From Craspedostauros australis (lineage: Eukaryota > Bacillariophyta > Bacillariophyceae > Mastogloiales > Achnanthaceae), in NCBI GenBank assembly GCA_026770025.1, contig JAMXDE010000010.1, positions 496,001-560,000 on the forward strand: a DNA stretch of 64,000 bases. Reading direction: 5' to 3'. Made by a program: the position numbers and the translations under genes. How positions within the stretch are numbered: the first letter of the stretch is position 1; every line of letters starts with the position of its first letter. The notes below the pieces were generated by a model that worked only from the letters and a program-made list of their open reading frames with translations, was not told the DNA's origin and did not search any database. Shown here one piece after another: positions 22,518-34,963 of the stretch.

Positions 22518-24874
22518 CTACATCGCAACGAGCAAACTCATGAGCAATGGCTTCGCAAGGTAAGCGTGCTCTGCCTTCTTCCCAGAATCCTCCAACCTGG
22601 CTTCGCGCTCCGTCGCTTTCGCAACAGCCACCAGCAGGCCGCTGTGCTTGGCCAGGAGGGGACGGTTGGAGAATTCCGTGGCAAGACGTTCGATGGCACG
22701 GACGGCGGAGTCTCTTGTCTCCTCCATCTTGGCACCCTCCAAGGACGCCCCTGCAACGAGCGCGTTCAACACTGACTTGTTGCACATGATCTTGCGGTTG
22801 CTGCTTTCGTTCGTCAGATGCATGATGGCGCGGGTGGCATTATCTCTGTCCTTGTCATCCGAGCCGCGATCGACGCAGATGTCCACAAGGGTGTCCAACA
22901 CTCCCGGGTGCTGCGCCATCCTTCGCCTGTTCTCGGGATCTCGTGCCTTCACGCGAAGGACCGCCGAGACGCTATTGGGGACGGGGCTCAGCGAGGCCAC
23001 CACCAAGGCGTCCATCAGCGTGTCGTAGCATTCCATCCCGATGGAGATGCTCGCCGCCAGCTTCGTGAGGGCCATCGAGGCCCGGGTCTGCACCTCGGAG
23101 TTGTCATCCTTCGTTGCCACGATGGCCAACGAATCGAGCAACCCCTTGTACATTCCCATCTGCTCCGCCGTTTCGTCGCAGGCGAGGTTGGTGAGCGCAC
23201 CAGATGCCCGCCTCCTGCCTTTGTCGTTCGTGTCGGCGGTGAGCGACTTCTTCAGCGCCTCGAGGACTATGCCGTCCTTGAACTGGATCAACGCAGGACG
23301 GTTTTCTTTCGCGAAGGCCAGGTTTTGCAGAGCTGTGATTGCGGACTCCCGCGTGGACGGGCTCTTTTCCAGCAGGATGAGCTTCACCAGGATCCCAAGC
23401 AGCTTTTCATTTCGCGCCATCTCGATCTGATTGGCAGGCGCGGATGCCAGATCCATCAGAGACAGGGCTGCGTATTCCCTCGCCACATCGCAAAGATCCA
23501 GGTGGGCGATACGTAGGAGGCTGTCCATGAAGCCGTCTTGCTCGATCATGAGGGTCTTGTTCTCTTCGCAATTGACCAGATTGGCGATGATGCGAATCCT
23601 CGCCACGCGGCACTCCGGGTTCAAAATGGACGTCGCAACTCGGGTAAGGGCTTCGAGCATCCCCTGGTGTCTGGCAAGATTCACTCGCAGCTCGTTCACT
23701 CTCGATATGTACAGCAGCGTCTTCGTAATGTTCAGGATGCTGACGTCCGCATGCCTCATGTTCCCTGCCTCGCAGCGCTCCAGGAGTCTCAACAGCAGCG
23801 GTATCATCACGGATCCCGACTCATCGAACGCAACATGGACAAATCTTGTCTGCGCCCGGAACACCATCTCTATCGCCGCACAAATCATTCGAATTTCGTC
23901 GTCGTCATTGGTCATGCTGAGGATCTTGGACAACACCCGCGCAGCCCCGTTCTGCAATTCAATGTTATGCTTGTACTCGTCGGCGTGGTCAAACTCTCCG
24001 CATGCATTTGTGATCGCGATGATTCGCCGTTCGTGTCCGTTTGCCCGATGCAGATCTGTTTCCCGTCGGTCAAGTGAGCATGGCGTACCAATATAGTAGA
24101 ATACACGGAGGAGCAAGGTTTGGCAACGCCATTGCCATCGTTGTCAGTATGAAGCAAGGATGATCGGAGGGCATGAGAAGCAGGCGAACAGACCGATATT
24201 GGTGAGCACTACGCATGTCTAGCATATCGCAACTGCATCCAGACATTCCTCCAACCGTCGCAAGCGTTGCTGTGGGAGAACGTACCTTCGATCACCTTTC
24301 TTGCTGTTTTGACGTGTCGTTGCGGAGTGTCCGCGTAGTGCTTGGAGTCCGCTGTTGATTCCTGCCTGTTGTTTCTACGCGTGCTTTGCGTTGACTTTGG
24401 CACGTCCAGCCTTTCATGAACATCGCGACCATTCGCGCTTCCTGAGCTCTCCATCATGTCCGCATCCGTCGCCGCACGCCTGGATCCGGTGCCCCGCGCA
24501 CCGCGGTGTTGAGATGATGTCGACGAGAGGTTCATTGAGAAACCATGATAGTGACGATGGACCTCAGGTGTGTGTGGTTGTCTCCTTTGGGACCCACCCT
24601 GGCGTCTCGCATCGTGCGATCCAGAACGACTCGATTGCTGCGATCGGGATCTGTGCCGACCCATGCTTGGTGATGCTGCCTTCGATCTGCTGCTGCCACC
24701 CAGCAGAAATCCTTTCTTGTGTCCTCGGCTGTTGCCGGGGTTACTGCTATTCGTGGTCCACTCGCTTCCTGTCGAGGGCGACGGTGGGCCACGAGATGGA
24801 CGGTTGGTCGGTATGCGGTTGGAGCGCGACGAAGACTGTGTTCGTCTTCTTTGCGATTGGGAGGGCTGCACCAT
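22518..24874 (-). CDS. Armadillo-repeat protein with disordered N terminus (two exons)
   Basis: I model complement(22518..24055, 24286..24874), 708 residues. Exon 1 starts at the first ATG of its frame (MVQPSQSQRRRTQSSS) and encodes about 196 residues rich in serine, arginine and glycine. Its donor is gtacgt after KVIE; the acceptor ...gaaacag keeps frame into DLHRANGHERRIIAITNACGE. Exon 2 is a run of ARM-type repeats (for example AREYAALSLMDLASAPANQI, RESAITALQNLAFAKENRP, RRRASGALTNLACDETAEQ). These form a superhelix for protein binding; no catalytic motif is present. Such proteins are numerous in diatom genomes, usually without known function. An additional 5' exon cannot be excluded. Confidence 0.75.
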
Positions 24875-26081
24875 CGCCGTCAATCGTAGGAAGCCGCGTT
24901 GCGGTGCCGCAGCCTGGAGTTGCAATCGTCACGCCTTCGTGCACTTGCGTCGATGTACTCCTTGGTATGATCAGGTCAGGTGTGGTCGAATGTGAATGTG
25001 ATGGCCCAGTGGAAATGCAGCGTGCTCTGATGAAATAGAGTGCCAATCGTGGGTGTGTTTGCCGAAGTGTAGCGTATTTGTGCGGCAGATCACCGATGTG
25101 TGGTACGCGAACGATGCCTCTGCTGGTAGTACAATGGCAGTAGAGTATTGATACTGCGAGTGCAGGAGGAGCGCAGCACAGCTCAACTCAATGTCGTGCG
25201 AAGTGATGTAACGTAATGCACTCTAATGTATTGTGATGCGATGCGATGCGATGCGATGGATCGTGCCATGGACGAGCAACCTTCCTTGACGTCTCCTCTG
25301 TGGTGGTCCTCACCATTTGAATTTGTTCTGTGCCACACCTGTCAACTCACGAGCCAAACACACACTGGTCGGTCGCCCACGCAGCGAAGCCGCCAACCAA
25401 ACTTGACAACAACAAGAGGAAAACCAACGACAAGACGAAGACAGGTCGCGCACATGTCCGTGTCTATCCGGTAGAACAACAGAAATCCGTTATCTTCTGC
25501 CGTTGTTGGCGTTTTTACCACGGGGCTGGTTTTGACCGACAAAGTTCAAAGCAAAGCACGGCGTTTCATGGCTTGGCCACAAGTTTTGTCACTGGTTGCA
25601 GCGCGCGGCAAACAGGTCAGCACAGAAAAACGTTATTTTTTCGGTTACAGAGCTCTCGCGCCGACCGAGGTCCTCGCCAACAAACAGCGCATTCACAAAA
25701 TGTGCGCCATCACGAATCACGATGAAGCAATCACGAACGAAGTTCCAATCCGAGTAGAGTGCTCCACGAGTCGAGAGCATGGGGCGCGGTCTCATAGGTC
25801 ATAGCTCGTGTCGCACTACTACATACGAGTGCATGCCATTGGCAGAACAGACACTGGCTCCTGTTACACTATGCACTCTTATCCGAGTGTTCTCGTACTC
25901 GTACTCGTACTCGTGCTCGTACTCGCAGAGGACGTGTTGCTGCTCTTGCTCCTCCGATGACTGATACATGATACGAGTGCGTACACTCGGAACCGGGGTG
26001 TGTAGTAAATACTATGGCTCAACACATGATACCATGCAATGGTCTGACGGGGTGCGCTGCTTCACATCGCTTCTGAATGTT
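24875..26081. other. Spacer between ARM-repeat and TRM3 genes
   Basis: About 1.2 kb without a supported gene. It has a gatgc pentamer run at about 25229-25259 and a ctcgta hexamer run at about 25890-25925. The proximal part contains the ARM gene promoter. The convergent or downstream side carries the 3' flank of TRM3. Confidence 0.5.
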
Positions 26082-29000
26082 TCACTCCTGCGCCATAAGT
26101 CTCTGCTTGGTGTGCTCCCAAATGCAGATTGCTCCAGAAACGTGGACGTTGAGACTCCGGAGCATTCCCAGCTGCGGGATCTCAACGCACACATCGACGA
26201 GGTGGAGGAACTCCACGGGAATCCCCTCCTTCTCCTTGCCAAGGAGAAGCACCGTCGGTGATGACGAGAACTGCAGGTTCGTCAGCGGCACACTTGATGA
26301 CGTTTGCTCAAGCCCGACGATGGTGTATCCCTTCTTCTTGTGCGTGATCAACCAGCGCGCCAAATTCTGTAAAGTTCACGGGGGACGATGTTGACAGTTG
26401 TGAGGGAATCGTATGTTTGGCCATCTCACACTTGTGCCCATTAGCGTGCCAGCATTGAGCACAGTGCCTGCACTCCAGTTGCTACTAATAATCAAGAGCC
26501 CAGCAGTGCTCCACTGATCTGCGGTTGTTTCCGGTGCAATTGACGCCACCACATACCACACATCATGCAATGCATCCGCAATTCACGCGCAGCAAAGCAA
26601 TCGACACTCCACAGCGTGGCACCACTTACTTCCTCCTTGCACTCCCTGATATCGATCCAATCTCCGGCACCAACGCTCAGGGCCTTGAAATTGTCCATCT
26701 TTGTGACATTCAAGTCTGGGATGACGAGGCAGTCCGCTGCAAAGATCTCTGCCGTTCTTGCCAGGCCTCCGAGATTGGGTATCTTGTCAACGAGAGAGGC
26801 ACACACGACGAGATCCTGCTTGCGTCGGCTCATCACGTTCTGAACTTTCTTCTCCCTCAAATCTTCCAGCTGCAAATTCAGCGCATCTAACGGCGTGATT
26901 TTGCGCTGCACCTGGACCTGCGTCGCGTCGTCACTGATGATGGAATCGGCCGGCACTCGCAGCCTCTTTTCTGTCTCCTGTAGCTTCTTCCACGAAGGCA
27001 GGGACGCCTCGTCTTGGTGAGCCTCCGCATACACTTGCTGCAAGCACTCCTTGATACAGTCCATCGCACTCAGAGGATCAACTTCGTTCGTTTCATCCAG
27101 CGACATGTTCAAGATCCCTTCAAGTGTGCACGCATCCTCGATGCGGTAGGCACGGAAGAACTTCGTCTGCTTCTTCCTGAGCCTCGCCATTTCGCGGTTT
27201 TCCTTGAGGTACGCGAAGATGCTGCGGACGAGCCCCCATTCGGTGATTGTGTCACTACTTTGACCACCGTCACTTCCCACGCTGGAAGCGTTCGCATCAG
27301 AGGCATCGAAGCTTTGCACCAGCTCAAAGACAAGCAACTGAGCGATTGCTCTGCTGAACCCTTGGGTGCTGCTAAGCCAAGGGATTACCATCCGAAGGAT
27401 CTCTTGCCGGGTTTCGATGGCCTGCGGCCCCTCCCAGAAAACGGTCAACTTGTATCGACCAACAATCCAATTCCCACCGATGATCATCTATTGTGTGGGG
27501 ATATTCGTTTCGCGCATGTATGGTGTAGTATGGTGCAGTATGTGTGGTATTGCGTACGTGTGAGTATCGAAGTACCAAAGTTCCGTGGAATTGGAGCACG
27601 CACAAGAGACAGCAAGTGAAGGAATGGTGCAAGTAGTGCATGCGGACAGAAGAAGAAGAAACCGATAGCAAATCATGCAACCAGATATGAGTCGAGTCAT
27701 AGTATTTGGAGGCATTGTTGCATGTGGAACAGAAGACAACGAGCAAGGCATCTGTGATGATGTGTTTGCACCGGCAACGCAGAGCGAGGGCGCGGGACGA
27801 TCAAACTATTGCGTCAATCGCAGGGGCAAAAAAAGAGAGCAGGGCAGCCCGTGTGCACAAACGCGGATCGCATCATCGATTGACAAGGTGTGACGTACCA
27901 GTGAGGACACGTGCTGGAGCGAGAGATTGTTGTTCTTCAGCGCTTTCATCCATTCTTCGATGAAGACGGATTGAAATCGTACTCCGCAGGATATGATGAA
28001 AATCTCCACGAAATATCGCACCTGCCCGTACAATGGTTCGCCGAGCGCAACAAATGCACTTATACAGATCTGAGCGGCATTGGCGGCTGTAATGAACTTG
28101 GACAGCACGCAGATCGCCTGCCATGCTCGTATCTTCTTGCAATATAGCGGTGCACCCTTCATCAAGAGGGAGCCATGGCGGACAGGCTGGGGTTTGGCCT
28201 TCTCCAATAGCTGCTGGATGATTGGGAGCACTAATTTGTGTGTCACCTCGTCGCACCCAGCTTCATTTCCTTCTGCAGGTTCTGGAAGCTTCGAGAGGAA
28301 CACCAGAGCGAAGGTGCGCGCCAGGCTCTGTTCGTTGGCGGCCCTGACTTCGCGGTCCGTCGGGATACCATCGAGGATCTTCTCGACGCTCTGGTTTGAT
28401 GCGCACTCGTCAATCTCAGATTCCTTGTGAAGCAAGAGGTCAACGATGTCATCGCAGTACGGGATCGCATTTCGCCCGGTTTGAGCGCCGGACTGTTCAG
28501 CATCACCATGCAGCCACGCGCCGACGATGTGCGTCAGAGCCACGCGCGTGAGGTGAGGCTTCAACGTACTGGCCCGGGTCACGATTTCACGAAATGCTTT
28601 GCGCACCGGCAGTTCGAAGTCTGGATCATGACTAAGGTACTCAAACTCTTGACGCAGGATATGCTCCTGGAAGAGCAGCATGCAAATCTCGTTCAGCATG
28701 TAAGTGGAATCGTAGCTGTCCTTGCAGTCATCCATCGCGCTGAACAAGGCGTTCACGAGGTTTGTCATTGTGGTGGCATAATTTGACGAGTCCTTCGCGC
28801 TCTCGCTGTTGCCCGTGGATAGGCTTGAGATCATCTGCTTCCCACATGAAAGTATGCATTGGAACAGTGGGACCAAAGCTTCGGCTGGCGTTGCTTGGAC
28901 CTCCTCCACGATCGTATCCATGAGACTCTCGATGAGCATGTCGATGCCAGCTTTCTCGCTGTCCTCCAGCCGTTCTGTTGAATTCAGCACGCACGGGATT

Positions 29001-32000
29001 AGATGGGACAGGGAACCCCACTTGGAGTACTGCAGAAGCGTCCGTACTCGTTTCAACCACTTCTTGTCCGCCCCCTTCGCATCCTTTCCAAGCCTTAGGT
29101 GGGATACCACGCGCCAAGCGTCAAGAGCTTCGCGACGGGACAACGATGCGCCAGATGAAAGGGCTGCGTAGACCAAGATTGAATTCTCAATCTCGTCGGT
29201 TGGCGTGTTCGCCCTTGCGCTTTCTGCGCCGCTGCTGCTGGGATCGCCCGTTGCGGATTGGCTGCTCATGGACTTCAAGGCTGTCTGGAGATTGTCTCGC
29301 ATCCGCGTTTGCACGGAGATGCTGGATGGGAATGCGGTACCCAAGACATTCAGCGTTGACAAGATTTCCACAAACGTCGCTGATGTGTGTCGCGTGTTGG
29401 ATGACCGTGCACTTCCTCCTTGCACTGTTGATGAATCGCGCCCGCTCATGTCTGTCAGCATGGCCAGATGATGCAGAATGAAGTCCATCGCAGATGAGAG
29501 CAAGCCTTCGATTCCTGCGGGCAACGGCATTGGCCGATTCGAAGGACCGTGGATCACCGCGGACCCGTTACCCAGCCCAGAGAGCTCTTTGATGCAGCTG
29601 CCGTACCTCAGCAACAGAACTGCGCGCGATACTTGGGCACAGTTCATCCCTTTCGTGCTGATTGCCAGCGCCGAATGCTTCAGCCCCTTTTGGATCGCGG
29701 GCCAAAGCAGCATCGACGCATTGCTCTGCTTTTGCTGCTTCGCAGCATCTGGTTGCACGTCTCCCACAAACCTTGTCGCCAGCGCAGTAAGGAGGACGAT
29801 GGCCCACGATGCGTCCATCTCCCACGCCGTGGATCCACGGAAGTAGTCCCATGAGTCCCGTTGAATCGACACAAAGCCTCCCGAAACAAACCCGCTGGCA
29901 ACGGCCGCAGCGAGAACCGTGGCTTCAGTCCCCAAATTCGCGGTCCACCTGGAAAGCTCTCTTGCTATCGCATCATCCTCGATCCGCCACTCCGGCGATT
30001 GGATGTCGAAGTACTTGAATGAGAAGATGCCGAGGACATCAACGACAACCTCTGGCGACCAAGCCTCCTCCGCTGGGCGGCAGATGGCCAGGATTTTGGC
30101 GAGCGATAGCAACAGCGCCTTCTGTTGTGATAGCACGACGGAGGACTGTTGGAACATGTTGGTGAAGAGACGAGCGACGTTGCTGAGCATTGCGTTATTC
30201 GCGCGGAATGCCACACCCGTCGGCGTACTCCTCGCAACCGAGTCAAAGACTGTCACGACTGTCTTCACATGCAGATCTGCCCATGTCTGAGGGTCCCAAA
30301 ACAATCGCCAGAAGCACTCCGTGGTCGGGGGTTGCTGTTTGATGATTTCAAGATAGGCATCCCAAAACTCACAGAAGAGGTCGACCAGGTCGCATTGCTC
30401 CTGCATCTTGCCTCTATCGGCAGGTGGTAGCTTGTAACCAAGACTTCTCAATGAGTTCCAAGAAGGGAGGACGGTGAACAGCATGAACTCTGCATCGATG
30501 ATTGACAAGACAAAAGCGGAGTCTGCTGCGACAGAGTTGCACGGACCAGATGCTGACGATGGCACTGTTTTGGCTGCGTCACCCTGCTTCCCACTGTCTT
30601 GGGCCGTGCCGCGGCTGAATGAAATCGCCAGCTCGCCGCTGAGCAATTGATGCAAGGCCGTTTTCCGCATCGTGGGACGTTCACACCACAGGGCGCGCTT
30701 TACCAACAGACCTATCCATGGCGGGCTCACGGACATGATGTTCGGGTTTGCGTTGTCACCTGCGGGGATGTTGGTGTCACCAAGCGTTGGCCGTCCTTGC
30801 TGGTCTGGGGATGGATGCAGCTCATGGCACTTGATGACAAGCTGCCGCACCGTCGTCCAGATCTGATTGACCAAGTGCTGCTCGCTCTCCATTTCGATCA
30901 TCTCGAAGCAGGTGATGTATGGATTCCACAGCGGGTCGCAGCCGGAGGAGATGATGCGGAGGAGGAAGAGACATCGCTTCCTCAGCAGGGCCGACCGATC
31001 ATCCGAGAGTTCTTCGAGCTGAATCGATCCTTGGGCGAGGCCACTTCGAACTAAGTCCCACAGCCTGCTGTCGTGCAGACTGATTTCGTGCTGTCCGTGG
31101 GATGGCACCTGTTGGTCACGGTGCACGGTCATCCCGAAAGACTCGTCGGAAGAAATTTGGTGAACCATTGGGCAAAGGATCCCCGTGAGGATCAGGAGCA
31201 TCCACTCCTTGTCATCGGAAAACGCACGGCATTTCTCCCATCTGGACAGGATGTCGTTCCAATACCCAATCAGGTATGGTCGATGCTGTGCGCTGGCAAC
31301 CATCACCGCATCTTCGTCAGATGATAGCCGTGCGAGCAGCCGCAGGAGGTCTTTCCTCTCATTCTCCAGCAAAGGGCCTCGTTGGTGATCTGGGGATCCG
31401 ATGCCATCTGACGAAGCGGCGCCCTCTGTGGTCGTAACCATGGCCAGCATGCTTTCTAGTTTGTGGTAGAAGCTCTTCAGCACGGCATCGGGCGTGGGGG
31501 AGAAGCAGGACACCAGTTTGGCCAGAATGCGTGCAGCAATGGAGCTGTCGGATCCTTCGCAGGAAGATAGCACGCCGCCAAGCAATGCAACATCCTTCAC
31601 AGATAATGATTCCATCGCCGCAGATCCTGATTGCAGAATGCGGAACATCGAATCAAAGAATTCATCGCTGATGTGCTTGTCGCCGATGTGTCCCATCATC
31701 ATGAGGTGCGGGAAGACCACGCAGCAGAAGACTGACATAGATTCTGCGTTGCAGGCCAGGTACTCGATCGTGATGAGGCGTTCCAGCTCCTTGCAACTCT
31801 TCATGATGTCGTGAAACCTCTGCTTGTCGGATCCTGATGGGAATGAAATCGCCGATTTCATACGATGCATCATGTCGATGTCCGACGCCGCATGTTTGCT
31901 GCTATATGGTTGCTGTGGTTGCTGTGGTTGCTGTGGTTGTTGTACCTCCTTGATCTCATCCTTGGCTTTCGGTTCCGTTCTGTCTCTGTCACCAGCCAGT

Positions 32001-32356
32001 CGTCGGATGAAGACACGGCCAATACCCGCGACTTGTTCCAAGGACAGGTCCTGCACATCGATTTCTCCCACAGATCGTAGCACGAGATCGACCTCGTCGG
32101 CGATGAACCACATGCTTGCCATTCTGCCTGCAGAAGGATGGCGGTGTTGGTGGTTTCGTCTCCTGTCGATCTCGCTGCGCATATGTGGCTGCGTATGGCT
32201 TCGTGTAATTGCACAAGGGGTGCTCCTGCGCGTGAAGATGTTTCGTCGCGAGTGCCTTGTTGATTCCCTCTGCTCGTCCGTACTGGACTGCTCTCTCCGA
32301 CTCGTTCTTTGTCGGGCTGCAGAAGATACAGAGGGAGGAGCCATGAGAGCCAACAT
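26082..32356 (-). CDS. TRM3: TRM3/TARBP1-type tRNA (Gm18) 2'-O-methyltransferase (three exons)
   Basis: I model complement(26082..26366, 26630..27487, 27899..32356), up to 1866 residues. Exon 1 ends SLQHVSSL with donor gtacgt; exon 2 starts MIIGGNWIVGRYKLTVF after acceptor aatag and ends IRECKEE with donor gtaagt; exon 3 starts NLARWLITHKKKGYTIVGLE after tttacag. All junctions are phase 0. The C-terminal SpoU/TrmH knotted domain shows NLGGLARTAEIF (motif 1), LLLGKEKEGIP (motif 2) and VEIPQLGMLRSLNVHVSGA (motif 3). The long N-terminal part is helical, as in yeast Trm3 and human TARBP1, which methylate G18 of tRNAs with S-adenosylmethionine. The start is uncertain: the first in-frame ATG is at 32356, but MASMWFIADEVD at 32122 is attractive because the preceding residues are arginine-rich. 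A short QQP repeat lies after it. Confidence 0.9.
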
Positions 32357-33399
32357 CAGCGGCACCGAGAGAGGTGACGAGCGTCAACATCCATCGCATC
32401 CGCCCACGGCCCACATTTAGCGGAGGGAAGATCTGTGCGCATTTTCCCTTGTTTTGTGACATTGTTGGTGTCGCATTTGGTAATGAGCTCAATAGGTGTG
32501 GGCTACGCGGAGCGAGAGTAGATGCTGTCGGCAGTCGAAAGAGCATCGTGCAGATCGTAGAGTACCTGCATACAGGTGATGCAGGACGGTATGTGCAATA
32601 GGTAAGCATGGCAGAGTGTCAAGAGCGCCTGCTACACACGATAATGAAGCAGACTACTCTATATTCTGATCAAATCTCTGGAGGGCCCTACGTACGCAAC
32701 AAGGTTCCTCCTTGCTCGCTCCAAGCTGATCTCCGCGTGTTGACATGGCAAGGAGGCAGGTGCACTGAGGACATGTATTGGTAGGGTAATACTCGCCAGC
32801 GGCAGTCTTCATCGAGTAGTATGAATGTATGCACATAGCACGTCCTCCAGCTACTTTCAGAAGGAGGACATGCGAGTTCAAGTCCTCTTCCGCAACGTGT
32901 GGTCCCGTGGGGTGCATGAATTCTTGTACTTTGATGATCTTGTAGCTGCGGGTACAAGAAAGTAATTTACAATCGGTGGCACTATGTTATTCATGTAATG
33001 TTACTTGTCCGCTTCCAGATGGTTGCATGTCGTTGTTGTTCCTGATGTCACGCCAACGGCGACTCATGCAATAATCTGTGAGGGAGACAAGGTCGTGAAC
33101 CATACTAACGGCACGGGCAGTCGATGAGACCCGTGGCTGGTCTTGAAGTTTCGTCTGCTCGCTTTCCTTCTTTCATCTTGTCGCTGGGTGTGGTGGTGGC
33201 ACCATCTCGAATATTCTGAGCGGAAAGCGAGACTTATCTCTCTGGAACAAATGGACTGAGACGGACCCTACGGTGGGTACACGCCAAAACGTCGATCGCG
33301 TCAAGCAACGAACGAACGAAGAAGGAGCGAGGCGCAGGAGCGGACCGATCACGAGATCGTTCCAGCTGGACGATTGCTGCGCCCCGGGTGACTTTTCTT
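32357..33399. other. Spacer upstream of TRM3
   Basis: About 1 kb without a supported gene; the half next to 32357 must include the TRM3 promoter. Around 32797-32896 a segment superficially resembles a tRNA T-arm and acceptor end but fails as a tRNA. Nothing else recognisable. Confidence 0.5.
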
Positions 33400-34963
33400 T
33401 TAGGTCAGCACGCCGTCGCTGGGGCGACTCTCACGGTTCCTACTCTTTGACCGGCGGCTGCGCGATCCTCCGCGGCTCGATCTCTTGCCGTCTTCTCGGC
33501 TCTTTTTCTTCTTCGACTGCCTGTACTTGCGCATCATCATGGCTCTACGTCTGCGACGGTTGGTGAAGAGGATGCCGGTGAAGAGGATGAGAGAGGTGAG
33601 CAAGAAGAGGCCGCCGACGGCGTACTTCAGCTTCGTCACCCATGACTTCTGACTTCCAAACCCGCGGTTGCTGAAGAAGCTGCCAGTGGGACCAGCCGAA
33701 AAGCCGGAGCTGGAGCTCCGTGAGTTGAAGACAGCGCTGTCCTGGCACAGTGAATGGTCGTACGAGCTACACGGCTCTGAGTAGTACACCAGCTTGTGGA
33801 TGAGGGAGTCATCCACAGCGTCACCGCCAGTGTACTGCACGTTGCATTTCTGGTAGTTGTCCATCTTCTTGTTGAGATTGCTAAGGGAGTTGTACACGGT
33901 TCCGGTGCGAGAATTGCAGTACTCATCGCTGAAGGTCCCGATGACGAAATCGTTGCCGTTGCAGTCAAGTCCGAGGTATCCGTTGTCACCTTGCCCGCAC
34001 ACGGGGAGTTCGTCGACTGCGTATCCATCATCGTCGTCGTTGTTGAATGCGCTGTTTCCATCGTACTGTTGCAGATAGTAGATGAATTCTGGCAGTCCTG
34101 CTGATGTTACGTACTGTGATTGCGGAGAATGCGTTGTGTTGTGCATCCGCGTTACGTTACGTTACGGTACGTTACGTTGGGTGATGTTGCGTTAAGTGAC
34201 GTATCGCAGCATTGTATAGGATGGGGCGTTTGTCAGTCATTGCAATGCGTTCGAAAGAAACGAGACGTCGGAGCAGCGTGCGGAAGGTGCTGAGTGAGTG
34301 CCTGTGTTTGGGCATGCGCAACATCGAAGGTGATGGTCTGTGCAAATTGGGATGGCTGCGTTGGATCCTCAGGTGGCAACCAAGAAAACAGCCGACGCAG
34401 GACGCAGGACAAAGCGCGATCCGCGATGCACCTAAGCATCATGGACGAGAATGGAACGCGAAATCTCTTTTTCTGTTGCCGGTTGTGCATCCCGAATCCA
34501 AGCCAAGGCGATGATTACATCGACGGCGACTTCGACACCAACATCAACACCTGAAGCAACGTGAATGACGTACCGTCGATCGGAAGTTGCCGCTGTTGCA
34601 TCCGCTGTTGCTGTACACCGAAAACACCACCTGCGGTCTCTTGCAGTTCGCCATCATGTACCAATTCGTGGTGCCGTCCTCGCTCTCATCCTGCAGGCAG
34701 CCGACCTCTTCGTTGTCCTCCACATCGGCCCAGACGCAGCCTTCGACCTTCATGGAGAGGCCCGAGTCGGAGTACAGCCAATCCTGCGCGAAGACGTTGC
34801 CGTAGTTCGATTCCACGACTTCGTTGTCGCTGTTGCCGTTGCCCCAGCCTCCCGCAACTCCAAGCGGCAATGCGATACCGACCATCATGGCCAGCATGGC
34901 GCTCCTTGATGCGCAACGTATCATCTTCATCGTCGTCGTCGTCGTTGCCGTCGTCACCTTCAT
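33400..34963 (-). CDS. Single-pass membrane protein, Cys-containing ectodomain and basic tail (two exons)
   Basis: I model complement(33400..34113, 34574..34963), 367 residues. Exon 1 carries a signal peptide (MKMIRCASRSAMLAMMVGIA followed by a small-residue cleavage site) and ends at a gtacgt donor; the acceptor atcacag gives YVTSAGLPEFIYYLQQYDG in frame. The ectodomain has regularly placed cysteines (VEGCVWAD, NSGCNSGNF, LPVCGQGD, PCSSYDHSLC) and acidic patches. One transmembrane segment (YAVGGLFLLTSLILFTGILF) is followed by a strongly basic tail rich in arginine and serine. This is a type I topology for the plasma membrane or secretory system. I do not recognise the family; similar architectures are common among stramenopile surface proteins. 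Confidence 0.75.

Noticed and set aside
32797-32896. Possible class II tRNA (gttcaagtcc T-loop and partly paired ends)
   Set aside because: The T stem does not pair and no 7-base anticodon loop with a 5-bp stem is present.
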